Assembly (NCBI GenBank): GCA_038496445.1
Contig: JALMLS010000344.1
Span: 372,001 to 436,000 of the forward strand
Direction: 5' to 3'
Length of the DNA: 64,000 nucleotides
From: Trichosphaerium sp. ATCC 40318
Taxonomy: Eukaryota; Discosea; Flabellinia; Trichosidae
The position numbers and the translations under genes are program-made. Of this stretch, positions 1 through 11,802 are shown in pieces. The notes under the pieces are model-generated. The model had not been told where the DNA came from, did not search any database, and was given only the letters and a program-made list of their open reading frames with translations. Numbering within the stretch: the stretch's first letter is position 1; each line of letters starts with the position of its first letter.

Positions 1-20
1 ACATTAATGAGTGTCTCTAG

Positions 21-2491
21 CTCAGTTGGAATTTTAACACGGGCAAGCCTGACGCGTATCCCAAAAGTGACACTGATGGCCATGGTATGTGATGTTGTTG
101 TTGGTTATTTTTTTTTAGTAAACTCGCAATTAATTTTTTTACAGGCACTCAATGCGCAGGTAGTGCAGCAGCTGTTGCTGATGGAACCACTTGTGGAGTT
201 GGTGTCGCATTTAGAGCTAGGTTAGCAGGATTGGCTATACTCCAACGGGAAGGGACGTCAACTGATGCAGAAGAAGCAAGTGCATTGAGTCATAAAACAA
301 ATGACATTGATATTTATTCTTGTAGTTGGGGTCCGGTTGACACAGGTATACTCGTCCCTCTGGTAACTCCATTACTAACTCATTATACTAGCAAAACAAC
401 TTAAGGGTCCAGGACCTCTAGCACTAGCAGCTTTGGAGAAATCTATTCAGAAAGGACGTAACGGGCTTGGAACTGTTTATGTATGGGCTAGGTACTATTT
501 CTTTTTTTGGATAAAAAATGTTTCTCATTGTTCTAATTTTTTTGCCACTAGTGGAAACGGAGGATTAGTGTATGCAAACAAGTGTTCTCACTTAATTTCA
601 TAGAGTTAACATATATTTGTAGCAATGATAGTTGCGCATTTGATGGGTATGCTTCAAGGCGGGATACAATTACAATTGGGGCTGTAGGCGAGAATGGAGG
701 CCTGTGTACATATAGTGAGGTAATGGACATAAATGATCATCTATATAGCGTTTTATTGATCTATTGTAGGCTTGTAGTTCTGTTTTTGCAGTTGTGCCTG
801 GTGGATGTTATTCGGGTAGTGGAATTACTACTACCTTAAAATCAAACCAAAACGAGTGTTCTACACAGTTTCGGGTTAGAATTATGGGTCGATTATTCAC
901 ATATTAACTTTGATTCTAGGGCACCTCTGCTGCAGCGGCTATAGGCGCTGGTGTTATAGCTTTATTGCTGGAAGCTAACCCTAACTTGGATTGGTTACAA
1001 GTGAGCACTTTTACTATTGTTGTTATACATACGCACATTGACTTGTACTAAGGTACAATACATCTTACAATTGTCTACAGAAGTCATTCAACAAGATGAC
1101 CCAAGTTGGGTCCAAAATAGGAATGGTAAGACATCTTTATGATATTTTTATGTTGTATTTTACAATAAGGCATTATTCATTGTATTTAGGTATCTACTAT
1201 TCCAATAAGTTTGGGTTTGGACTTCTTAACGCCGGTAAAATGGTATCTCTAGCTAAAACTTGGAATGAAACTATAGATGAATACACAAGTGTATACAAGA
1301 TAACTGCAATAAGGTCAGCTTTCTGGAAACTTTTTTTCAGTGCTTTTTTTTTTTTTTGGTGCTGAGTGATTAGTAGGTCATTCATAACTCATGGCACTTT
1401 GCGTTGTATGTCATCAACAATAAGTATTTCAGAGAAGAGAAAAATTCATCACGTGATTGTTAATGTTTACTTGAAGCACTTAACAAGAGGCAAAACAAAG
1501 ATAATCTTAAAAAGCCCTTGGGGCACAGGTAAAGCAACAGTTTTTCCTTCAAAGAAAGCAAAAAGTCGAATTACATTTCCAATTTTCCAATAGTCAATTA
1601 GAGTCTCAGAGTTTGACATCAATAGCCGAACCAATTTTCTCATTTTTACTTTTTGACCGTTGGGCTTGTATTTAACAAGTTTATAGAGTCTGTGTTATCG
1701 CCAGAACGAGTTTTGGATACAGCCAGCGACTATAAATATTGGAACTTTACTACGTTAGCTTTTTGGGGTGAAAACTCAGATGTACGTGTCACCATCTCTT
1801 TTCCTTGGCTTTGTAAACGTATATTAGCTGATGCAAGCTAGGGTTTATGGTCTCTAGTTGTTCATGATTATGCACATGATTTATTTGGCGAATTGACAAC
1901 TTGGGAATTACAAATATACGGCACTGGTACTAACTACCAATAACAACATCTTTGTTAACTTTTGCCTTTTCAGAACTGCAAGCTTTTACTTCGGGACCTA
2001 GTGCACCACAAAAAAATAAGCTTATCATCATACAAAAGCGAGATTTCACCTCAGAGAGGGGATGTGGGTTTAGAACAGAGGTTAGTTAGTCCAAGGTTGT
2101 GCGTTTGCGCTAAAACTGTTTTGTTTTAGGTGATAATAACTCGAAAGTTTCCAGTGGCTTTCTTAGTAGTTGGCGTAAGTGAAGTGTTTATGATAGTGGC
2201 TTAATTAACTTCTTGTCTTTCTTTTAGATTACTGTTGCACTTGTTCTTATTGTAGGGTTGTCAAAGTGGATTCATAATGAGCGCAGTGCAATAGGTCATA
2301 AACTAGGACAGGTGTTACGAGGAAACATCAGAATTAGAGGGTATAAGTTTAACTTCTTTTTTTTTTGGGTTTTTCTAAAGCCTAATCGCAAAAGTAGGTA
2401 CAGCGCTGCCAAAAATGATTATTCTGATTCTGATAATCCCAATGGTGATATTGAATTGCGAGATGATGTTATAGAATCAATAGAATCTTAG
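21..2491 (+). CDS. furin/kexin-type proprotein convertase, 5'-truncated by window edge
   Basis: A subtilisin-like serine protease of the secretory pathway that would cleave precursor proteins after basic residues. The first visible exon follows an acceptor at 19-20. The catalytic His motif GHGTQCAG is split by an intron (85-144). It is followed by CGVGVAFRARLAG, then IYSCSWGP, the oxyanion-hole region WASGNGG and the catalytic Ser in GTSAAAA (about 920-940). A P domain follows (LRCMSSTI... to WGENSD ... WELQIYGT, about 1390-1925). One transmembrane helix (FPVAFLVVGITVALVLIVGL, split by an intron near 2180-2230) precedes a basic then acidic cytosolic tail ending in IESIES and TAG. At least 12 introns are needed to keep the frame; one in the P domain is about 155 bp, long for this window. 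The catalytic Asp and the propeptide lie outside the window. Family assignment is firm; the exact paralogue (furin versus kexin) is not. Confidence 0.92.
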
Positions 2492-2797
2492 CAATATGAG
2501 TTGACAACGAAACAAAACCTGTACATAAAAAAAAGTAATTGAACTTCGCAGAAATTATTAAGACTTGCTTCTCTGCTTTACAGTATTCCTATTCCTTAAG
2601 TAAAACTCTCCATTGACTGAGCTTGCGTTTGGTTGTTGGAGGATGCTTCAAGTTCGTCAAGTTCAAAGAACGGAGGAAAGAGTTGCGAAATCAACTTGTT
2701 GCTCAAGTAAAAGCACCTACTCTGTAATGAGTTTGTATTGTGGCATTGTCAAATCGTTAAAACAAGTGTTTATTCTGTACATCTGTACACTATTTGT

Positions 2798-5700
2798 CTA
2801 ATTGGTTAAAGGGGTATAAGGTGGTTTATAATCATTGGCGTTACTCGATAGAGTTCTAAGTTGAGTAGGTTGTGGCAGGTCATCATTCTTTGGTTTACAA
2901 CATTTAAGTATGATGTGGAAGGTAGAAGTACAGAAGCCAAACAGACTGTTTACCATGGATGCAAAGTTAACTATAACAGCCAGGATAACTATACAAGCAA
3001 AAAATGCTGTCTTTGTTGTTATTTGTAAAGACTCTTCTTCAATAACAATTGTAGGAGCATGTTTAAATAAAACATCTATTCTAGATGAAAAAGCTTTATG
3101 TCTGTAGACTCTTTCATCAGAAACCTTTAAAGATTTACCACCAAGTACTCTCGCCTTTCCAATGTTCACACTTATGTAACCTTTGATTTAAGTCAATGAT
3201 CACAAGTCTCGAAAAAAACTCAACTTACCATCAACAACAGGTTTTCCTCGTTTACGCTGAGAGTTGCGTATGACTGAGGTTGTTGTCACTGCGAGTTCCA
3301 TATCCTGAGATGGTAGGAACGCCCCTTCTTCAGCGAGTATGTATCGAGTAGCAGACGTTGCTAATAACGTATGAGAAGGCATCGAATATCGAGTTAAAAA
3401 AATAACGGTTGTTTTTTTTTGGAAATAGTAATGATTGCACAGTACGGTGTTTGCCAATTGTTTCTAAGTCAAGTCGTATTGCTGAAAACAACGGAGAAGC
3501 AGTCTTTGCGTTTATATCGGAGAAGGCAAAACTATGGTTCTGCCCTTCTGTGAAGTTTGCACCCAACATAATTGATGCACTACAAAAAATGTCGTAAGGC
3601 AATTTTAAATTGACCATTGAATAAAACTGTACGTACGTAGCATCTCGGGTAGCTATACGATCGCTCGTAAACTCAAGATCATTATTTTTATACATCTGAA
3701 CAATAAAGCTACCAAATTGTAAAAAGTGCGTAAACTGTATCCAAGTGACATTAAGCCTTATTTCTGTATCACTATAACAAAAAGTAAGAAAAAAAGAAGA
3801 ATGTGATGTGAGGAATCAAAGCAAGAGAGTAACGAATACAGACTAATAATAACAATTTTTAACCCTGTAGAATGCCAATTAACTATGAATTTAACGTACT
3901 GTTGCTTTTGGATATGTACAGTAAACTCTTCACCGCTTGTATCCATAATAACTTCAGAAAACAAGCGTTTTGTTCTTACCGTATTTAAAGGACCAGTAAT
4001 AGGTGTATCAAACTCATAAGGTAGTATACTATAGCTTTCGAAACCATATATAATAGCGGCAATACCTATTATAAGAAATAAAATCATACCGATAGTAATA
4101 AGACCTCCGCGTGTTGTTCCCTTTTCACTTAATTTGGAATTTTCCAAAACAGGTGATTTATCCATATCCATGTACTTTATACCTTTAATCGCTTTAGAAC
4201 TATGTATTCGTGATACACAATAGCGTAATGTATATGTTATGATCATGATGATAATAAAAATACCAAAGAAGACAGCTGTTGTAATGAAGAATTCAATCTT
4301 CTTTAGGGTTATTACTAGTTCGATGAATACTTCATCTGGGGAAGGTTGATCAAGTTCTTCAAATGGATATTTCTTTGGCTCCACATTCAGAAGAAGATCT
4401 AAATCTACAGGTGATACAGCTCCTCCTGGACAGTACGTTCCATCGGGGCACTTATGGCATTGCGAGATATTTGCTGGGCAATCTGGAGATACTTCTTTGT
4501 CTTTGCAGTCAAAATAGTGATTCCTTGTGACGTTCATGTACCACCCAATTGGGCACAAAGCACACCCAAAATGGCTAGGTTCAAGACCTAGTGGACAATG
4601 TGATCTTGGTGGTACAATAATATCATGAAAGAGTGAGGCTCCATAAACACTAGAGTCCTTAAATAGAATAAGTCAATAATAAGATTTCTTTCGTTTATCT
4701 ATAAATTTGTGCTTTACCTGATCTAATCGCGCCACAAGTGCGCCTGGTATCAATTCTATTATTGGTGCAAAAAATGGAAGATCGAAAATAGTAGGTGATG
4801 TGCTTTTCTCAAGCCTGTTGGAGAATCCAAAAATGCGTGGTTTACCGTCTAATGGGTCTTTTAAAAGTGCATAAATGCAAGGACCTTGTGTGAACCTATT
4901 TGAAGAGTTTAAGTGTGAGATCTTCGATGTGCGAAACCGTTTAAGTTACCCATAAAAACTGCAATCTCCCTGAAAGATTGACAAAGGAGAGTGGGCGTCA
5001 AGTTTGCCTAGGTCAATAGTTCTCAGTTCAGGTGCATAAATGACATCTTCACCATCTGGAGATTCTGTTCGGATTGCTATCATCGTATTTTCTGTTCTAT
5101 TTTTTGGATGAAGTACTAAAGTGTTTGAGTTTGGCTTTTAATATTTCAAAAAAGCTTAAAGTATTTTTGATTCGTACATAACTTAACATCTTTTATAGAG
5201 TTTGAGCTCATCCCACATTGTTCAAAAGATATATTATTAGCATTCCATTGCACTCTACAAGGAATTTCTCGAATAGTCCCTATATAAGCTCGCATATTTG
5301 GTATACCAGCAACAGTAAAAGAAGTTTTGTCAAGAACTTTTATATCTGTTATTTTAGTAAAGATATCAAGTTCCTCTTTTTCGACTCTCCTTATTTCACT
5401 GGTTACTGAAGGATTCCCTTCACTATAAGTGAATTGTATGACTTGATCATTTGTTAATTGTGAAACAACATGACCTGGGACACCATCAATGTTCTCACCA
5501 AAGTTTGTTTCTGAAATTGAAACAGGGTTTGTTATCGTTGTCACGTGCGTGAGTATTATTGGCGCAGTATTTGTACCAGTCACATTGACGTTAAATACAT
5601 CAATACTCTTGGTTCCACTTGCTACTGCTTCTGAGCTCACAAGAAATAAGTCCTGTGAAACTGAAACTGCAATGATATGTGTTTTTAATTCGAACGAAAC

Positions 5701-6038
5701 CTCAACACAGGAGAATATTGCGGTCTTGCGCTGAAAGAATACAGTATGATACGTTGCGAATATCCACATACTATCATCTACGCTCTGAAATGTGCCTGGT
5801 ATTAAATCTAGGTTGGAAGTGAGCGAAAACGTTCTACATGTTTACCAGAGTAGCCGCAGCGCTAAATATACTGGCTGGCATCTGACGCATGAGAAAACAG
5901 CGAAATGACTTCGGAAACTATTTCTCACGTACACTCAGGGGAAGAGCATTGTTTACCATAGTCTACAGTGAATGAATGTACACAAAATGCCAACGTTAGG
6001 CTTATAACTATAATGTACGAGTATTTGATCATTGACAT
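2798..6038 (-). CDS. signal-peptide-bearing multi-pass membrane protein with Cys-rich module, function unknown
   Basis: The start at 6038 is chosen because the first residues form a clear signal peptide (MSMIKYSYIIVISLTLAFC). A long exon (5146-5769) encodes a Ser/Thr/Val-rich, N-glycosylatable ectodomain. The next large exon (3758-4558) carries a Cys-rich segment with CPDGTYCPGG, the pattern found in ephrin-receptor-like/GCC2-GCC3 modules of protist surface proteins. Hydrophobic helices follow (FFITTAVFFGIFIIIMIITY and GGLITIGMILFLIIGIAAII), with two weaker ones further on; the last (FFACIVILAVIVNFASMV, about 2990) precedes a KCCKPK-rich cytosolic tail and TAG. Introns of about 40-80 bp separate at least seven exons. 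I do not recognise the full architecture. A receptor, adhesion molecule or polycystin-like surface protein would all fit. It is convergent with the convertase gene on its 3' side. Confidence 0.75.
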
Positions 6039-6154
6039 GCTGTAACTTGTACTAACATAAACGTATGCGAAATCAGGCGTAAAACTGAACGTTTTTGGTA
6101 AGTTTTATTCTTCGTTCAAAACAGCTAGCGGTTAAAACCGGTAACCTCTTCTAC

Positions 6155-9100
6155 ATGGCCGACACGTCTCTACAGCCATCACAAAGAACAGCAGACGTTC
6201 TTTCTGACATTGTAAACAAATTGTCTCAAGAAAACAACCTACCAAAGCCTCCCAGCTTTGTAGATTATAAGGATACAATCGATGTTCTTGTTAAGCGTAA
6301 TTCGCTCGAAACATGTCGCGAAAACAACGTAGAGGTATTGCGATACTGTTTAAACGCGTAGACAGGGTAATTGATCACTTTTAAGGTACTCAAGGCAGTC
6401 AAGCTTACACAATCACCAAAGAGCTTTTGGAGTGTTCCTGGAACGCAGTCACCGCGGAAACGCTCTAGGCCAACACGTACGTAAACTGCCGTTAAAAAAT
6501 ATTATCAGAAGCGCCTAACGTGCCTTAGAGCCTGACACTGCTGATTTTGAATTCTCTCAACCAGCTGAACGACCTCCAAAGAAACGAAAAATGGCACCAC
6601 AACCGAAAAATATGACAACAGCGCCACGGAGGTCTCCAAGGAACCAATTGACTCGTACAAAATCGAACGTGTCTTTGGGAGATCTCTTAGAAGCCAACAT
6701 GCTTAACATTGGCGACAACGTGGCGTATCAAGGCCAAAACGGTTAGTAGCACGCTTTTGGAATTTTTCTTGTACTGAAACCGTAGCGCTCGTAGGAAGCA
6801 TATGCAAGGAAGCTTGGATTGAATACGGAAACAGTAAATTTCCTACTTTAGAGGCTTTTTGCGCTGCTGTCAAACATACCCTGAAACAAAATCCAAAAGA
6901 GGTTTTAAAAGAAGATTTATGGTCTAAAGTCGAGTTCAAGGATAAACCTTTAGAGACATACAAAACAAAGTTTGTACGAGACTTGCTACCTTCTGGAAAA
7001 TGGTCAAAGAAAAAAAGGTAAAAAAAAAACAAACGTGGAGTCACCTTATGAGTCCTTTAGGAAACCTGTTTATGTGATGCCTCAGTCATGCTCTTTGATG
7101 CCTTCTCAAGATGTTGGCGAACAAGCTTATATTGATGCGCTAAAGTACGATACAAGGCCAACAATAAGGCGTCGTTTGGGGTTTTTTCTTACTTTTTTTA
7201 AAGTAATGCATACTGGCAAGAAATTGATACTCCTGGATCTCAAGAGTCTCACAATGGGAGTAAAAAAGACAGCCTAGAGCTTAAAAAATCCAGTACTGCG
7301 AATTCCACTCCAGTAAAACTTCCAGAAGTTGAAGAAGTAGTACAAAACGAAAGCGACGAAGAAATAATTCACAAAGAAGAAAGCCTAGATTTAAAGATTG
7401 ATGCACGTGATATTACAAAGAAATCACGTCGCCTGACACAACTTATAGGAAGACCAAAAATCCAATCTATCAGCAGATTGGTTACATCCAAGAAATCCAG
7501 AGAGCGACAATTCTGTAGCTCAGACGCAGGTACCCCTTAAATCTTTAAAACGTTTTTTTGCTAATTTATCTTGAATAGCTTCTATCTGCTAGTAGCCGCC
7601 CTGAACCAAAGCGTTCATTGTCTGATATTGATAGATATATTTTGGATGAAGTAGATAGAATGAAAGGAGCTAATCACATGGAGGGCAGCGAAAACATGGA
7701 AGGAGGTGACCTCCTCGATGTAATTCGTAAGTACATTGTTTTTATGGGCAACTCTAACTTTGTGTAGTTAATGCAGCAGACAATATGTCATCGACGACGG
7801 ACGCGCCGTTGACAGAGGATCTTACTTCTAATGTTATTGATCTTGCTTCAGAGCCCAAAAACGCTCTAGACCTAAGACTGCAAACACCCACAAAAAAACT
7901 AAAGCAACTAAAGCTTACACCAAAAAAACCCGATGCAGGCAAATGGTATCCAAGGCGTGGCGAACCAGATACTGACCCTGGTATGAAACAATGTTCCATT
8001 GACGCGTACATATTCTCGCAACCACCTGTCGCCAGTAAATCAGATATTGAGCTTGAAGAAGAATCACAAGTGGTACAGGAAGTAGTAGAGGAAGAAGAGT
8101 TTAGTCCAATTCCAGCATCACAGAAACGTTTACCGCGACCATCATTACCTCCTGTGCTAGACTCCCAGAAACGATTAAAAAAGCTCAAAGAAACTGTTGA
8201 AGAAGAATCAAGTACACCTGCTAGTCCTTCACAGAAGCGTTTATTAAAGAGGCGAAAATCATTTGTCAAACAAAAAACTGAAAAGTACTTAATATTATGA
8301 CTCGTCTATTCTCACCACCATTCTCCCTAGGAAAGCCACAACGCCTAAGAAGAAGAGGAAGAATACGCGTTCATCTGATAATACCCCAGTCATTGTATCT
8401 ACAGGCTTGAATGAGAAGCTTCAAGCACAACTGCTTGCAGTTGTAAGTAGGCTTGGAGGAAAAGTAGAGAAATCACTATCATCTTCACTAACACACGTTG
8501 TGGTTCTTGCCAATAAGGAAAAGTTGTCATGCCGAACGATCAAGTACGATAACTTTATATTATGAAAAAAGTAGGAACTAATGTCATTAACTTTAGGTAC
8601 CTTGCAGGCTTGTTAAATCATGCATATGTAGTAGATTACACTTGTACGTAATTACAATTCTTTTTTCCTATTATTGCTTTCTGTTTACTCATATATGATG
8701 TAGGGGTGCTTGAATCAGTTGCGGCAGGGCAGTGGTTACCTGAGGCAAAGTACATTACCAAGGGAGATCAGACAAAAGGTGTAACAAATGCTCCTAAACA
8801 AGTTATTGAAAGAAAAGTAGCTGGCACACCATCACTTTTTGATGGGTACAGTGCATACTTCTCTGGTACTTTTGGCGTCAAATCTCCTCCAAAGGATGCT
8901 TTAATAAACCTTCTAAAAATTGCGAAAGTCAAGGTACGCTGTAATACGTTGAAACTACATCCTAACATTTTTATTGAACAGATTTTGAAAAGAATGCCAA
9001 AGATGGCGACTGATCTCGAAGCTGCCTTGCATGAGAAACTTGTAATAATATGTCCACCGGAACCTCACACACCATCTTGTCGTACTGTATTTTTAAAGAC

Positions 9101-9301
9101 AGGAAGGTACGATTCTTTCTTTTAAAAATGTTTTCTTTTTTTCTCAAAACTTTCTTTTGTAGAATCCCTGTAAAAGCATCTTGGCTTCTTGACTGTATAT
9201 CAGCCATGACGCTATTGGATACTACACAATATCAGGCGCAAGTATTACTGGAAGAAGTACCTCAAGAGGATTATTTTGGAGAACAATCACTAGCGTATTA
9301 G
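6155..9301 (+). CDS. RAMA-domain plus tandem-BRCT nuclear protein
   Basis: The start is ATG at 6155, after a probable 5'-UTR intron, giving MADTSLQPSQRTADVLSDIV. A basic Pro/Lys stretch (PPKKRKMAPQPKN, near 6565) looks like a nuclear localisation signal. Exons at about 6670-7017 read LGDLLEANMLNIGDNVAYQG, then SICKEAWIEYGNSKFPTLEAFC, then LWSKVEF. This is the RAMA fold pattern found in ANKRD31, MPND and restriction/modification-associated proteins. Charged low-complexity sequence follows (7200-8350). The C-terminus holds two BRCT repeats. The first runs from GLNEKLQAQLLAVVSRLGGK to DYTWVLESVAAGQWLPE (8402-8750). The second runs from LFDGYSAYFSG to VKASWLLDCISAM (8840-9215), each with the conserved BRCT tryptophan. 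The tandem arrangement resembles BARD1/BRCA1-type phosphopeptide readers, so a DNA-damage or chromatin role is inferred. Ends with TAG at 9299-9301. Confidence 0.78.
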
Positions 9302-9480
9302 TAACTTCAATAAAAGAACACAAAAAGTGTTTATGTAAATTACAATAAAAATGAATAGAGGCACGAAGCACGTTCTTCACGTAAGCGCTTTTTGAATAAA
9401 AACAAAAAATGGTCAAACAAAAGCCGTTCACTTAAATTTCAGAAGACATTAGCTATTATACAATTCTAGAGCATAAGATC

Positions 9481-11528
9481 ATGACTCGCTGCTATTACGA
9501 GGTTCTGGAAATACAGAGAGATGCCACAGCAGCGGAAATACGCTCGGCATACAAAAAACAAGCAAGAATATGGCATCCTGGTGCGTATTGTACCTTACAT
9601 ACGCTATTTCTCATTGTTTTACAGATAAAAACTTGGATAAACAAGAAGAAGCCGAAGAGCGTTTTAAAGAGGTAGGTTAATTATCATACGCGTTGTTGAC
9701 GAGAATGGCGTAGGTTAAAAGCGCATTTGAAATTCTTTCAGATCCAGAATCGCGAGCTTGGTTTGATAAATACCGCGATGAAATACTTGCTGTACGCGTA
9801 AGCATCGATTATTATAGCTGAAAACAATTTTAGGAAGCAGTTGGCGATGATTATAACCCAGCTGAAGTTGTACATGCTTATTTCAATACGGCATGCTTCA
9901 AAGGGTTTGGTACAGGTATTAAAACATAAAAAGAAAAATCAGATAATTTCTTTGTTTATTCTGCCATTTATTGGGTTCCTTTCTTCTTTTTTAGTTGATC
10001 TACAGCGTTGTTGACACTTGTCCTATAGATGCAAAGTCATTTTATAAAGTATACACAGAAGCGTTCAACACAATTGCTGAACAAGAAGAAAGATCATTCC
10101 CAGCGTTTGGTGATGCTGATACAACATTTCAAGATGTTGCCAAATTTTATCAATACTGGCGTGCCTTTACTACAAGTCAAGGGTTTGATTGGTACGTTGT
10201 ACAATGTAGTAGCGTGTAAGTATGATTTTCTAAAAATTCATAAAGGGCGAATAAATGGAAGGTGCGTGACGCTCCTAATGCGTATGTACGACGCATAATG
10301 AACAAGGAAAATGAGAAGAGCAGAAAGACAGCTAAATCTGGTTACAACAAGATTGTTAGGGTATGTTATGTGACTGATTTTTATTCGGACTTGTATGGTC
10401 ATTTTTTCTCTTTTTTTTCGAATTAGTTCTTAAGCAATTATGTAGGGGCTTGCTGAGTTTGTAAATGGGTTAGATCCACGTGTAAAATTAAGAGAGAAAG
10501 CAATACAAGAAAGAAAATTAAAGGAAAAGGTAAGAAAAACACGTGATTTTGTTAGATGTTGGATGATGTTGGATTACTAATGTTATCAATTTTCGCCAGG
10601 AAAAAGATATGAGAGTGGCTGCACTTAAGGATCAAATCATGAAAGAGCAGCATGCTGAGACTGATGCAACTAACGAAACTATTGAAATGGGTGATATGTT
10701 AAACGCACTGGGTGTCACAGAGGATGTATGCCTAGCTTGTAACTAATTGGAGACTGACACGGTTCAGGAATATAATCAAATGGTTAAGGAAACAGAAGAG
10801 AAAGTAGAGGATATCTACAGATGTGATGTTTGCTCCAAGCAATTCAAGTCTGAAAACCAGTACGTGTATCTAAGATTAGTATTTTTGCTAAAATTTATTG
10901 CCATCATTGACTTGCTCTAACATTCCTACTTTAAAGAATGAAACAACACTTACAAACAAAAAAGCACAAGCAAAAATTGAAACAATTGAGAAAAGAACTA
11001 ATGCTGGACGATGAGTGTATTGACACTGCCGCCGAAATGGATAAGCCTGAACCTGTAGTTGAACCTCCACAAGAAACACAAACCACTGAAGACGCTACTG
11101 AACCTACAACAACAGAGGAAGGCAAAGATGGTGAACAGGAAGCTACAGAGGAGGTAGCTCAAGAACCACCTAAAGAACTCACACCAGAGGAAAAAGAAGC
11201 TTTAGAGATGGAACGCATTCAGGCACGTGTTCTACTTGTTAAAGTCATAAATCACTAACTTGAACTTGCAGGCAGAACTAGCAGCACTAAATAGTACATC
11301 TAAGCGTAAAAAGAAGAAACAAAAGAAGGCGCCAATGTCAACAATGTATGAGCCACCTGAGGACGACGAAGATATATTGTTGATGGACCTGCACGCTCGT
11401 AAACCTCCCCCAGCGGCACGAAAGCAAGCGCCGAAGAAAAAGAAAAGGTACATATACACCCTTTACTCCAGTGTAGGTAAAAAAGCGCTAACTGGAAGTA
11501 TAGGCGGCGAAGACGCAAAAAGGACTGA
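9481..11528 (+). CDS. DNAJC21: DNAJC21/Jjj1-like J-domain ribosome-biogenesis co-chaperone
   Basis: The N-terminal J domain begins at ATG 9481 (YYEVLEIQRDATAAEIRSAY). Its HPD tripeptide is interrupted by an intron after the first base of the Asp codon; downstream exons restore the order (DKNLDKQEEAEERFKEV, then AFEILSDPESRAWFDKYRDEIL). Exons at about 10010-10200 encode the family-typical segment on SFYKVYTEAF and W.AFTTSQ.FDW. Charged helices follow, then a U1-like C2H2 zinc finger (YRCDVCSKQFKS ... MKQHLQTKKH, 10815-10970). Known DNAJC21/Jjj1 proteins use this layout and help recycle pre-60S export factors. After an acidic Glu/Thr-rich linker, the Lys-rich tail (KRKKKKQKKAP, then KKKK) probably ends in an Arg/Lys run and TGA at 11526-11528, after a 57-bp intron. 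That last junction is uncertain, and the stop could differ by under 100 bp. Confidence 0.85.
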
Positions 11529-11802
11529 ACAGAGATCGTCCTGTAGATTGTCAAGAACAACAAGCGTTAAAACACGCACACGCCAACGGCTCGGCGTCTT
11601 GTAACTGTTTTCAAAAGATGGCAGTTGATTCATTCTTTAAAGCACTGCCAACTACTGCTACAGGTTCACCAGTGTTTTATACTGTAAGATATTGTACAAA
11701 TAACCTCAAAGCTTGTATGAATGAGCCCATTAAAATCGACGTCAGCAAAATTCAAATAAAATTTGTTTCTCTGACACGTCTGCTCCGAGCTTTTATTTCA
11801 AG

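Noticed and set aside
11-30. tRNA D-arm-like string (TAGCTCAGTTGG)
   Set aside because: It is the acceptor and start of a convertase exon. No anticodon arm or T-arm follows.
7754-8269. 171-codon minus-strand frame
   Set aside because: Exact antisense of the charged linker exon in the RAMA-BRCT gene; Ser-rich by composition only.
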